From positions 7,998,001 to 8,062,000 of the forward strand of contig JBHGNT010000020.1 in assembly GCA_043228905.1 (NCBI GenBank): a stretch of DNA of 64,000 nucleotides, given 5' to 3'. The translations under genes and the position numbers were made by a program. Within the stretch, counting starts at the first letter, position 1; each line of letters opens with the position of its first letter. Source of the stretch: Azolla caroliniana (taxonomy: Eukaryota; Polypodiophyta). Positions 54,873 through 64,000 of the stretch are shown here, piece after piece. The notes beneath the pieces are model-generated. The model saw only the letters and a list, made by a program, of their open reading frames with translations. It was not told the origin of the DNA and did no database searches.

Positions 54873-56563
54873 ATGGACAAAGGTATGGCGAGTTCACTTC
54901 CAACAGAGAAGCTCGACCGGAGCAATTAACAGGAGTACACGCTCCCAATGAACAACACTCGGCCACAACCGAGTTTTGAATCAAACACTAAATCAAACAC
55001 TAAATACGGGTAATGAATGCACGACACAGTGAAGAAAAGAGAACACAGGATGTTATCGTGGAAAACCCAAACTAGGATAAAAAACCACGACAACCCACAG
55101 ACTGCAAACTATCACTATATTAGAATGTACAATAGTAAAGCACTGAGGCAACGACCTCGAGCTTGCTATCTTCGCCACAGGCGGCGATTACAACAGAGGC
55201 AACGACCTCTTCCTCTCTCTCTCTCTCTTTGTACACCGTTACGCGCTCTAATCTTGTGCCAACAAGAATGACAACAACATATCTAAAGTTTGCCCTAAGT
55301 CATATTTATACTAATATGACTTTTCGGCTATTTTCAAATATAGCCCCGATGGAGTCTCAGAAACATATTTACGAATATGTCCCTTCATCCGATGAGCACT
55401 CCTCACCGAGCCTGCATCATCCGGCGCTTGCCGGGCACACATCATCCGGTTCTCACTGGGTCTTCCGTTGCCAGGTACTCCACATCCAGTTCTCACCAGG
55501 TCTTCCGTAGCCGGGTACTCGTCATCCGGTTTCGGCCTCGGCCGAGTTTGCTCATCAGTATTGTTCTTCTCACTTCCCATCTGGAGGGACCTGTTTCCTA
55601 ACAACAACTACGTGTCCTGGTCATACAAGATGAACCAATACCTGTTGGGACATGGATATTGGAGCTTCGTGGAACGAACGAACGAGGTAGCATCGAAGCC
55701 GACACACAATGACTTCCCGGTATAGGATCAAGGAGCGAGCCGAGTATTGTATTGCCTCATGTCCTGTGTGAACAAACTAGATGCTCGGCTACATAAAGGA
55801 TGCAAAAACGCCGAAGGAGGCCTGGGGAAATCTGAGGAAAAATTTTGTTGCGAGTACCACAACCCGTAAGTTGCAGCTCCAACAAGAGCTGAACAACAGT
55901 CGGCAAAGAGACATGTCGGTTACGGATTATACCACCAAGGTAAAGGAGATTTGTGATGCACTCGGATCCATCAACGTGACGGTGGACGAAGACGAGATGG
56001 TACAAATCTGCCTCGGTGGTCTAGCACAACAGTATGGGCCAATTCAGACAACGATCTGCACCCGAGAGAAGCCATCGTCCTTCTTCGACTTGCAACCAAT
56101 GGTGATGATCGAAGAAAACCACGTGAGTGGGTCCAAGACCACTCAATCAAACAACCGGATGCTAAACACGGATTCAGATTGGTCCCGTGGACATGGTGGA
56201 CGAGGTGGGTCGGCACGCAATGGAGGTGGCCGGCAAGAGCAGGACCGAAGGCACAGAGGTAGTGCTGACAACGATTCCGGACCCTCCACAAGTAGGGGGA
56301 GTCAAAGCGGCGCCGAAAGCCGGCAAGGCAAAGCCGACACGAAATGCTGGTATTGTGGCAAACAGGGCCACAGGGAAAGCGAGTGTTGGAAGAAGCGCGC
56401 CAATTCGGACAAATCCGTATCCGGCAAGGCCGGTCGAGAAAACCGACAAAGCTCGCACTATGCAGAAGGATCAGAAGGATCTAGAACTGGGAAGACTGGT
56501 AAAGGGCAAGCCTTCGTGATGAAGCACAAGGCTAACTCGATGAAGAAGACTACTTCCAAATAG
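54873..56563 (+). pseudogene. Copia gag (Copia-4), split by a solo LTR
   Basis: The ATG at 54873 gives MDKGMASSLPTEKLDRSN and is cut after 54926; the frame resumes at 55609 with YVSWSYKMNQYLLGHGYWSF. A stop at about 55723 and a frameshift lead into 55781-56563, which is open: AWGNLRKNFVASTTTRKLQL, DDEMV-type QICLGGLAQQYGPIQTTI, a Gly/Arg/Ser-rich stretch, then the knuckle CWYCGKQGHRESEC (56345-56386) and a basic tail. It ends at TAG 56561-56563. This is the best-preserved copy of the family-B nucleocapsid and shows what Copia-3 has lost. Confidence 0.85.
54927..55603 (-). repeat. Solo LTR of family A, inverted, inside the Copia-4 gag
   Basis: About 677 bp. The right end ccatctggagggacctgtttcc..aaca and the left end (aacaactcggccacaaccgag type) match the Copia-1 LTR on the minus strand. 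It splits the gag between the codons for ...RSN and YVSW. The flanks gcaat (54922-54926) and acaac (55604-55608) are probably copies of one original gcaac with one change each. No internal region is left, so it arose by LTR-LTR recombination. Confidence 0.85.
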
Positions 56564-56752
56564 GGGAAGTATGGTACGTTGATTCCAGAGCGTCCAACCA
56601 CATGACGAGCCATGAAGAGTGGTTCTCTTTTTTGGAAAAACCGGAACAATCGGGGATTGTCGAAATCGGAGATGACACCCCTCACCCGATTGTGCATGTC
56701 GGAGAAGTCCCTTTAAGCCATGTCGGACAAAAGGGGAAGCTGATAAATGTAC
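56564..56752 (+). pseudogene. Copia protease (Copia-4), first part
   Basis: Reads VWYVDSRASNHMTSHEEWFS, where the active-site glycine of DSGA has become arginine, then HPIVHVGEVPLSHVGQKGKL and INVL, broken by Copia-5 at 56753 and resumed at 61529. Confidence 0.85.
56748..56752. other. Target-site duplication of Copia-5, left copy (tgtac)
   Basis: Pairs with tgttc at 61524-61528; one mismatch. Confidence 0.8.
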
Positions 56753-57350
56753 TGTTAGGGTTTCGGTCCCTTCGAATGGGAGATAAGTACCCGGCAAGGA
56801 AGACCCGATGAGAACCAGATGACGCAAACCCGGTGAGAACCGGATGATGAGTACTCGGCAAGCAAGACCCGGTGAGAACCTCTCACAGGATGAAGGGACA
56901 TATAGGTAAATATGTTTTTGAGAGCCCATTGGGGCTATATTTGTAAATAGTCCTAATGTCATATTAGTATAAATATGACCTAGGGCAAACACTTATTGTG
57001 TTGTTGGTCATTCTTTCTGTTGTTGTAACTGTTGTATAGAGAGAGAGAGAGAGAGATACAGAGCAATTCTCTATTGTAACCACCGGTAGGCAAGGAGTGT
57101 GAGCACGAGGTCGTTGTCTCTGTGCCCCCCTGTTGTATTCCTCTGATATAGTGATAGTTTGGAGTCTGTGGGCTCCCGTGGTTTTTCCCTCTCAGGGTTT
57201 TCCACGTTAACATCTTGTGTACTCTCTCATTTACAGTGTGTGTGCATATACGTGTATTTACCCTCCATTCCCATTCTCGGTGTTTTGATTCTAAACGACA
57301 CGATCTAAGAGTCGCCTACGACCGAATAATATTCCGCATATTTCGCGTCA
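56753..57350 (+). repeat. 5' LTR of Copia-5
   Basis: Begins TGTTAGGGTTTCGG and ends TTTCGCGTCA. Contains repeated gtgagaacc units at 56800-56880, a GA run at 57036-57055, and is related to the Copia-1 LTR. Confidence 0.92.
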
Positions 57351-57353
57351 AAC

Positions 57354-57365
57354 TGGTTTCAGAGC
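57354..57365 (+). promoter_or_regulatory. Primer-binding site of Copia-5
   Basis: TGGTTTCAGAGC, one change from the usual site, three bases after the LTR. Confidence 0.85.
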
Positions 57366-57379
57366 GAACAACATAGAAA

Positions 57380-57830
57380 ATGGAAGAATCGTTCGACGAC
57401 ATGTTGAAGCTCACCGGCTCCAACTACTCAGTGTGGAAGTCAACAATGAGGGACATGTTGGTGGTTAAAGATCTTTGGTTGCTGGTTCAGTTCAGGGACA
57501 AGAGACCGGATAAGATCGACGCCACGGTGTGGGAGGTGATGCACATGAAGACGACGACATACATCCGGTGCTTCATCGACATGAGCATATACAACAACTT
57601 CAATGAAGAGAGCAAGGCTCATGAACTATGGGAGAAGATCGGCATCATGTTCCAGAACAAGAATGTTGTTAATCGGGTTTCGGTATTTCGGAAGCTAGTG
57701 GGAAAAGTCGGGGACACAGTCAAAGTTGGGGGGGAGGCCCACTTGCTTCTATTGCGGCAAGCCGGGGCACTTCCAGAAGAAATGTCGGCATTTCCGGAAA
57801 GACAAGGGAACCGACAGTACTGATTCGAAG
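57380..57830 (+). pseudogene. Copia gag (Copia-5), internal deletion
   Basis: MEESFDDMLKLTGSNYSVWK at 57380 is the counterpart of MDESFGGMFKLTGSNYSVWK in Copia-1 and stays collinear to VSVFRKLV (57690). There it jumps, in a changed frame, to the zinc-knuckle region; the bases still encode a CFYCGKPGHFQKKC-like knuckle at about 57748 in another frame. About 95 codons present in Copia-1 are missing. Confidence 0.85.
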
Positions 57831-57879
57831 AAGTCGCTGGACCGAAAGGGTTCGGATCGGTGAGGTCCGGACCAGAAGG

Positions 57880-59405
57880 GAACAACGGCGATCACAGCAA
57901 GTGAAGAAGAACTAATGCTCATCACCGAGGAGAGTGAGTTGAACCTTATCAGCGAGGAGACAACGTGGGTTGTCGATTCCGGAGCGTCGTTCCACCTTAC
58001 CCCGGACCGGAAATGCTTCTCATCCTACAGAGCCGGTGAGCACGACTGTGTCCGGATGGGGAATGAAGGGACATGCCGAATTATCAGCATAAGAGATGTG
58101 TTGTTCACGACATCAACCGGATGCAAGTTGCTGCTAAAGGATGTCTGACACGTTCCGGAGGTTTGATTGAACCAGATATCAGTCGGTCGGCTAGATGATG
58201 AAGGCTACACAGGTAGCATCCGGAACTATGTCATGAAGTTCTGCAAAGGGAGCTTAATAGTGGCTCGAGCCCGGAAGGTCAACACACTATACTTGATGAA
58301 TGCCCAGGTATGACGGGGAGAAGTGAACGTAGCATCCGACACTGCCAGTGAGCTGTGGCACAAAAGATTGTGTCACATGAGTGAGAAGGGGATGAAGAGG
58401 CTTGCCGAAGACAACCTTATTCTAGTGAAGGACGTGCATCTTGAGAGGTGCACCGACTGCCTGGCCGGTAAGCAAAACCGGACCTCCTTCCGATCAAGGC
58501 CACCGATGAGACGTAATGCACCACTGGAGCTGGTGCATACCGATGTGTGTCAAGTGGACACGAAGTCACATGCCGAATCGCAGTACTTTGTGACGTTCAT
58601 AGATGACCACAGCCGGAAGCTGTGGGCCACACCATTGAAGATGAAGGATCAGGTGTTATCCGTCTTCAAGGAGCTCCACGCAAGAGTGGAAAGAGAAATC
58701 AGCCGGAAGTTGAAGGCGGTTCGAGCAGATAATGGAGGCGAATACCAGGGGTAGTTTGAGGAGTATTGCCGCTTGATGGGAATTCGGCTCAAATTTACCA
58801 TGTCGAAGACGCCAGAACTAAATGGGTTGGCCGAGAGGATGAACCAGACCATAATGGAGAGAGTCTGGAGTATGTTGGCACATGCAAGGTTACCCAAGAC
58901 ATTTTGGGTTGAGGCGCTGGCGATAGCGACGTACGTGATAAACAGATCACCCTCAGTGCCCTTGGACGGAGACATGCCGCAGAGAGTGTGGACCGGTAAG
59001 GAAGTGTCTTACAGGCATCTAAAGGTGTTCGGGTGTCTCGCTTACGTACATGTTGCAAAGGACCAGAGAGCAAAGTTGGATCCAAAGTCTTGGCCTTGCA
59101 TATTCCTCGGATACGGCGATGATGAGTTCAACTACCGAGTGTGGGATCCAGTCGACAATAAGGTTTTACGGAGTCGAGATATTTTCTTCATGGAGGACAA
59201 GACCCTTGCCGACTGGGAGTCGGAGAAGAAGATAATGAACTCTGAGTCGACCGGTAAGGATCGGTTCGATGAGATACGAACCTACCCGGCTAAGAGCCGG
59301 TTGACACTCGAAGAACCAGCCAGTTACGGAGAGGAAACTGAACTGACCGAAGAAGAAGAGGAAGAAGCAGAAACCGGAACCGGCGTGCGTACTGTTAACC
59401 GATGA
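57880..59405 (+). pseudogene. Copia protease and integrase (Copia-5)
   Basis: Protease: WVVDSGASFHLTPDRKCF (57966). Stops at 58146, 58163 and 58312 follow. GAG-pre-integrase: LWHKRLCHMSEKGMKRL (58352). Integrase: LVHTDVCQVDTKSH (58529) and VRADNGGEYQG, then TAG 58752, then KTPELNGLAERMNQT (58807), and HLKVFGCLAYVHVAKDQ further on. Close to Copia-1, so the two give each other a reference for the lesions. Confidence 0.88.
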
Positions 59406-60960
59406 GGGGGAGCCGGAAAGCTTCGAAGAAGCAAAGGAGAACACCCACAACTGCAAGTGGTTGAGTGCAATGCAGGACGAGATGGATTCCCTGCATGAGA
59501 ACCACACGTATGAACTGGTGGAGTTGCCGAAAGGAAAGCGGGCACTCCGGAATAAGTGGGTGTACAAGTTGAAACCGGGAGATAACAACAAACCCCCAAG
59601 GTACAAAGCCAGGATTGTGGTGAAGGGGTTCTAGCAGAAGAAGGGAGTGGACTTCGACGAGATATTTGCCCCGGTAGTAAAGATGAATTCCATCTGGACG
59701 GTGCTGAGCATAGCGGCAAGCATGTACCTTGAGGTAGAGCAACTAGACGTGAAGACGACGTTCCTTCACGGCAACCTCGAAGAAGAGATCTACATGCAGC
59801 AACCGGAAGGATTTATGAAGAAAGGGAAGGAGCACCCAGTGTGCCGGCTGAAGAAGAACCTATACGGACTGAAGCAAACTCCCCGGCAATGGTACCGGAA
59901 GTTTGACTCCTTCATGATCGATCAAGGGTACCACAAGACGTAGGTCGATCACTACGTATTTGTGAAGAAGTTCGAAGGTGGAGACTTCCTGATACTCCTC
60001 CTGTACGTAGATGACATGTTGATCGTCCGACGAGACCAAGTCAAGATATGGATGTTGAAGAAGGCCCTTAACCGGACCTTCTCAATGAAAGACTTGGGTC
60101 TGGCAAGATAGATACTGGGGATGCACATCATCCGGGACCGTTCGAAGAAGCAATTGTGGTTGTCACAGGAAAAGTACGTGACAAAGGTGCTTCAACGGTT
60201 CAACATGTCTTATGCGAAACCGGTCAGATCGACACTTCCTGCAAACTACAGATTATCCGAAAAGTAGAGCCCGAGGACAAAGGCAAAGAAGACAGATATG
60301 ATGAAGATACCATATGCCTCTGCCGTCGGGAGCTTAATGTACGCAATGGTGTGTACCCGACCGGATATCGGATATGCAGTAGGAGTGGTGAGCCGATTCA
60401 TGAGCAATCCCGGCAAGGAGCACTAGAATGCGATAAAATGGATACTCTGGTATCTGAAGGGCACTTTGAGTATGTGCCTCTGATTTGGCTCAGGTAAACC
60501 CCAACTCGACGAATTCACGGATTCAGACATGTCAGCTGATGCAGATATCAGCCGATCAACATCCGGATACGTCATGACATATGCAGGGGGAGCTGTTTCG
60601 TGGCACTTGAGGCTGTAGAAGACGGTTGTGTTGTCAACCACAGAAGCAGAGTACATGGTAGTTGTGGAAGCCGGCAAGGAAATATTGTGGATGAAGGACT
60701 TCATCGGAGAGGTAGGGATCCAGCTAGCTACAGTCAGAGTGCCATCCACCTTGCAAAGAACGTTGCCTATCATTCCAGGACAAAGCACATCCAGCACAGG
60801 AACCGTTGGATCCAGGAGCGAGTGGAAGATCGGGAGTTCGCGCTGATGAAAATCCACACGGAGGAGAATGGGCCAGATATGCTGACCAAAGTGATGACAC
60901 TTGACAAGCTAGATGCATGCAGGAAGAGGATCGGATTGACGAGGCATCCCGTGCCGGAGT
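59406..60960 (+). pseudogene. Copia RT and RNase H (Copia-5), many stops
   Basis: RT begins in EDEMDSLHEN-type sequence after the TGA at 59403 and continues with NKWVYKLKPG, VDFDEIFAPVVKMNSIWTVL (59650), LDVKTTFLHGNLEEEIYM, SLYGLKQ-like LYGLKQTPRQWYRKF and, after a TAG at 59941, LLYVDDMLIV (60000). RNase H fragments run to about 60900 (TKVMTLDKLDACRKRIGL) with several frame changes. Confidence 0.85.
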
Positions 60961-60972
60961 GAAGGGGGAGTT

Positions 60973-61523
60973 TGTTAGGATTTCGGTCCCTCCGGATGGG
61001 AGATAAGTACCCGGTGAGAACCGGATGATGCAGGTCCGATGAGAACCTCTCACTGGATGAAGGGACATATAGGTAAATATGTTTCTGAGATCCCATTGGG
61101 GCTATATTTGTAAATAGTCCTAATGTCATATTAGTATAAATATGACCTAGGGCAAACACTTATTGTGTTGTTGGTCATTCTTTGTGTTGTTGTAATTACT
61201 GTAGAGAGAGAGAGAGAGAGAGAGATATAGAGCGATTCTCTATTGTAACCGCCGGTTGGCAAGGAGTGTGAGCACGAGGTCGTTGTGTCTGTGCCCCCCC
61301 CCTTGTTGTATTCCTCTGATATAGTGATAGTTTGGAGTCTGTGGGCTCCCGTGGTTTTTCCCTCTCAGGGTTTTCCACGTTAACATCTTGTGTACTCTCT
61401 CGTTTACAGCGTGTGTGCATATACGTGTATTTACCCTCCATTCCCATTCTCGGTGTTTCGATTCTAAACGACACGATCACAGACTCAATTGCGGCCGAAT
61501 AATATTCCGCCTATTTCGCGTCA
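60973..61523 (+). repeat. 3' LTR of Copia-5
   Basis: Begins TGTTAGGATTTCGG, ends TTTCGCGTCA, with a GA run at 61204-61223 and one poly-C difference (61297-61304) from the 5' LTR. Confidence 0.92.
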
Positions 61524-61528
61524 TGTTC
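61524..61528. other. Target-site duplication of Copia-5, right copy (tgttc)
   Basis: Pairs with tgtac at 56748-56752. Confidence 0.8.
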
Positions 61529-61737
61529 TACACGTTCTAACTATCACAAAGAACTTGGTGTCAGTTGGACAAATCGTCAACCAGGGGATGGAGGTGCGGT
61601 TTACGCACCTCGGGTGCTTCATCGAGGAAGAAGGTCGGATAATCACGCAAGGGCACAGAGAGAGGGAGGATGTTCATCCTCAACACTAATGACGTCGGCA
61701 CCGCCATGTTTGCCACAGGACAGAAGATTGAATCAGA
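61524..61737 (+). pseudogene. Copia protease (Copia-4), end, joined to a deletion of the integrase
   Basis: HVLTITKNLVSVGQIVNQGM and RFTHLGCFIEEEGR follow, collinear with Copia-3 43450-43560. After QKIESE (61735) the sequence passes directly to DEASEPEEV, which in Copia-3 lies beyond the integrase. The whole GAG-pre-integrase and integrase core is missing. Confidence 0.85.
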
Positions 61738-62873
61738 GGATGAGGCCAGTGAGCCCGAGGAGGTCTAGGTAGAAGATGAAGACTTCGGCACTCTAGAAGA
61801 GAGTCCGATCTCATTCCGGATAAGTGGGCTGAATGAGTGGCTGAGTCGGGATGACTAGTCGGATGAAGAACCGGCGAGTAGTGGAGACTCTGTCGTGCTC
61901 TCCTCGCGCAAGGAACTGAGGAGATGGTTCACGCACAAAGAGAAAGGGAAGCAGAAAATGTCGGAATACGAAACCGGCAACATTGAGTCGGATCGAAGCG
62001 AATTTGACTCCGGAAATGATAAAGGCAAATCTTCGGGAACAAAGTCTGAGTCGGCCAAGAGGGCCCTCAAATCAACTAACGAGAAGTTACGCCGATCAAC
62101 CTGCCAAAAGAACCCCGTCAAGAGGTACAAATATAATGAATACATGGCACATCATTATGCATACATGATGAAGGTGGCGGTAGTGCGTGAGTCGAAGAGC
62201 TATGCAGAAGCAACGAAAGACGCGAATTGGCGTGCCGCAATGGAGGAAGAAATGCAGGCACTAGATGCCAACGACACATGGGACCTAGTTTACCCTCCCC
62301 GACATTGCAAACTGATCGGTTGCAAGTGGGTGTACAAACTCATGTACAACGTTGACGGTTCGGTCAACCGGTACAAGGCCCTGTTAGTGGCAAAGGGATA
62401 CGTGCAGACCCACGGAATCGACTATGACAAGACCTTCACTCCGGTAGCGAAGATGACGAAGGTTCGTGTGGTATTGGCGGTTGGTGCGACAAGGGGGTGG
62501 CATCTTCACCAAATGGACGTGAAGAATGCATTTCTTCAAGGTGATCTTGAAGAACGGATGATCCAACCTCTCGGTTTTCAGTTGGAGATGAACAAGTCGA
62601 CGGTGTGCCGGCTTAAGAAGTCGCTTTATGGTCTGAAACAATCCCCCCGAGCTTGGAATGCGAAGATCACGCACCGGTTGCGTAAGATGGGGTTTGTGAC
62701 CTCTAAATCTGACTCATCGTTGTTCATCCGGCAAGGTCCGGACGGTCCGGTTTGCATCTTACTTTATGTAGATGATATAGTCATCACCGGACCCGGACTC
62801 AGTGAAATCGGTCGTGTTAAGGCCTAGTTGTCGGACGCATTTGAGATGAAGGACCTGGGGGATCTTCATTATT
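61738..62873 (+). pseudogene. Copia RT (Copia-4), first part
   Basis: After stops at 61768 and 61856, the frame 61895-62827 is open: a Lys/Ser/Glu-rich linker, YNEYMAHHYAYMMKVAVV, WDLVYPPRHCKLIGCKWVYK, MDVKNAFLQGDLEE (one or two codons short of Copia-3), KKSLYGLKQSPRAWNAKI and the catalytic ILLYVDDIVITGPG (62758). A TAG ends it at 62825. The frame continues to DLGDLHY, where a solo LTR is inserted. Confidence 0.88.
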
Positions 62874-63307
62874 TGTTACTCTTAGGGCCGGACAATGGCG
62901 TAACACAGGGTGTCTACGGAAGACACTTCACCAAAGGGTGTTACGGCAACCGGATTAGACTCAACGCTTAATCCGACTTAATTAAGTTACTTAACATGAT
63001 CGTCTTTCCTAATCACACGCGTAAGATATAACAATTAAGGCAGAACGGCAATTAACACAGAGAGATAACAACGCTAAGCTTTTATTAATTAACCGCTATT
63101 CATTACATTGTATCCGGGCCTTTAAATAGGTTTCCGGTCTATATTACAAAACGGTGCCATCCGCACCTGTTCGGGATCGGTCCGGATCCGGAACGGCATA
63201 CCGATTCCGGTCCGTCTGTCCACACTCATAGCTTAATTACAACCACATTCCTACTACTTAAATAACTCTCTGTTTCCCACTCTGGACTCCTTTGTCGGCC
63301 GGTAACA
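62874..63307 (-). repeat. Solo LTR (434 bp) of an unidentified family, with perfect ttatt target duplication
   Basis: Begins TGTTAC and ends GTAACA, flanked by ttatt at 62869-62873 and 63308-63312. It interrupts the RT between DLGDLHY and the next strand (IEVIRTPDG). On the minus strand there is a TATA-like cctatttaaagg (63119-63130) followed by aataaaag, which sets its orientation. It does not resemble the LTRs of families A, B, C or G3. Confidence 0.88.
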
Positions 63308-64000
63308 TTATTTTCTTCAGATCGAGGTGATCCGAACCCCTGATGGAATATTGCTCTCACAAAGACACTAGGTGCCGAATATGTTGTACAAGTTTGGCAT
63401 GAAGGAATGTCGACCGATCTCCACACCCCTGGATCGGAACCTAAAGCTACATCCCGACTCCGGACCGGCCTGCGATGAGAAATGGTTCTGATAGATAGTC
63501 AGAAGCCTGCTATACTTGACAATCACCCAACCGGACATCAGTTATCCGGTCGGTGTGATCAGCCAATTCATGCAGAAGCCAACCGTGGAGCACCTTCAGT
63601 GCATGCATCGAATATTGCGGTATGTGAGCGGTACAAAGGACCGGGAACTGTTATATCGGCATGGTATAACTGAAGAGCTAGTCGGATACACAAATGCCGA
63701 CTGGGCTAGTGATGCATCGGATCGTCGATCCACCTCCGGGTACATGTTTTCTCTTGGTAGCGCAGTTGTTGCATGGAGCAACAAAAAGCAGCTAACAGTG
63801 GCTCTGTCGAGCACTGAGGTTGAGTATTGGGGCGCTACCATTGCCACCTGCGAAGCCATCTGGCTTCGGAGACTGTTGCGTGACCTCCAGATCGAGGTGC
63901 CGACCCCAATCCCGATCCACAGTGACAACATGAGCAGCATACATCTCACCAAGAACCTAGTGTTCCATGCTCGAACAAAGCACATAGAAGTGCATTATCA
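63308..64000 (+). pseudogene. Copia RT end and RNase H (Copia-4), cut by window end
   Basis: Reads IEVIRTPDGILLSQRH, stop, then MLYKFGMKECRPISTPLDRN. Two stops at about 63488-63493 follow, then YPVGVISQFMQKPTVEHLQC, YTNADWASDASDRRSTSGYM and ALSSTEVEYWGATIATCEAI. It reaches FHARTKHIEVHYH at the edge. In Copia-3 this is the last part of the conserved RNase H region before the 3' extension. Confidence 0.88.

Larger units (their letters stand above)
56753..61523 (+). mobile_element. Copia-5: complete Ty1/Copia element (family A), inserted in Copia-4, decayed
   Basis: LTRs at 56753-57350 and 60973-61523, primer site at 57354-57365 and polypurine tract gaagggggag at 60961-60970. Its excision in silico restores the Copia-4 protease reading (INVL then VLTITKNLVS), which confirms the ends. 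The LTRs differ mainly in the number of gtgagaaccggatga repeats. The coding region has one gag deletion and many stops. Confidence 0.93.
53223..64000 (+). mobile_element. Copia-4: Ty1/Copia element (family B), host of three nested insertions, runs off the right edge
   Basis: The pieces of one element can be followed across the insertions: LTR and leader (53223-54872), gag start (54873-54926), gag (55609-56563), protease (56564-56752), protease end (61524-61737), then RT and RNase H (61738-62873 and 63308-64000). Insertions are an inverted family-A solo LTR, Copia-5 and an unrelated solo LTR. The integrase is deleted. The 3' LTR lies beyond the window. Confidence 0.88.

Overview
This is nuclear DNA of a land plant, probably a repeat-rich vascular plant. 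Three things support that: an intron-rich gene for a plastid-targeted acyl-activating enzyme, LTR retrotransposons primed from plant initiator tRNA-Met (TGGTATCAGAGC after the 5' LTRs), and a decayed piece of a chloroplast ribosomal protein gene. I cannot name the species. I see no tRNA, rRNA, CRISPR array or bacterial-type operon.

Layout. 1-7.4 kb: a Ty1/Copia element of family A on the minus strand (Copia-1, uninterrupted over the 692 codons in view, cut by the window edge), inserted in a Ty3/Gypsy-like gag-protease element (G1), which in turn lies against an old Copia gag and LTR. 7.9-8.6 kb: the end of a LINE. 9.36-15.6 kb: a nearly full-length but dead L1-type LINE on the minus strand. 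16.7-27.4 kb: the only convincing host gene, an 18-exon minus-strand gene for a chloroplast long-chain acyl-ACP synthetase (AAE15/AAE16 type). Its joined exons give an open 728-residue protein. 27.4-32.4 kb: intergenic DNA with microsatellites, three non-LTR element tails, a plastid rpl16 fragment and a diverged tandem array. 32.5-36.8 kb: Copia-2 (family C, both LTRs). 37.8-42.1 kb: a decayed Ty3/Gypsy element. 42.2-47.7 kb: Copia-3 (family B), young, with both LTRs and a perfect TGATG target duplication. 48.2-52.7 kb: two more gag-protease Gypsy-like copies (G2, G3), with a Copia family-C 3' end in G3. 52.7-64 kb: a nest in which Copia-4 (family B) contains an inverted solo LTR of family A, a complete Copia-5 (family A) and an unrelated solo LTR, and runs off the right edge.

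How it fits together. The AAE gene is an island of about 11 kb between retroelement blocks. Its protein would activate free fatty acids onto acyl carrier protein in plastids. Everything else is mobile DNA at different stages of decay. Target duplications and LTR ends allow an order of events to be read, especially in the last 11 kb. The points most worth checking are a GC-AG intron and a triplicated splice-acceptor region in the AAE gene, a plastid rpl16 fragment joined to a LINE-type tail, LINE tails whose hairpin stems covary, a Ty3 integrase patch inside a Copia element, and a 3' coding extension in Copia-3. I found no clearly new biological system.
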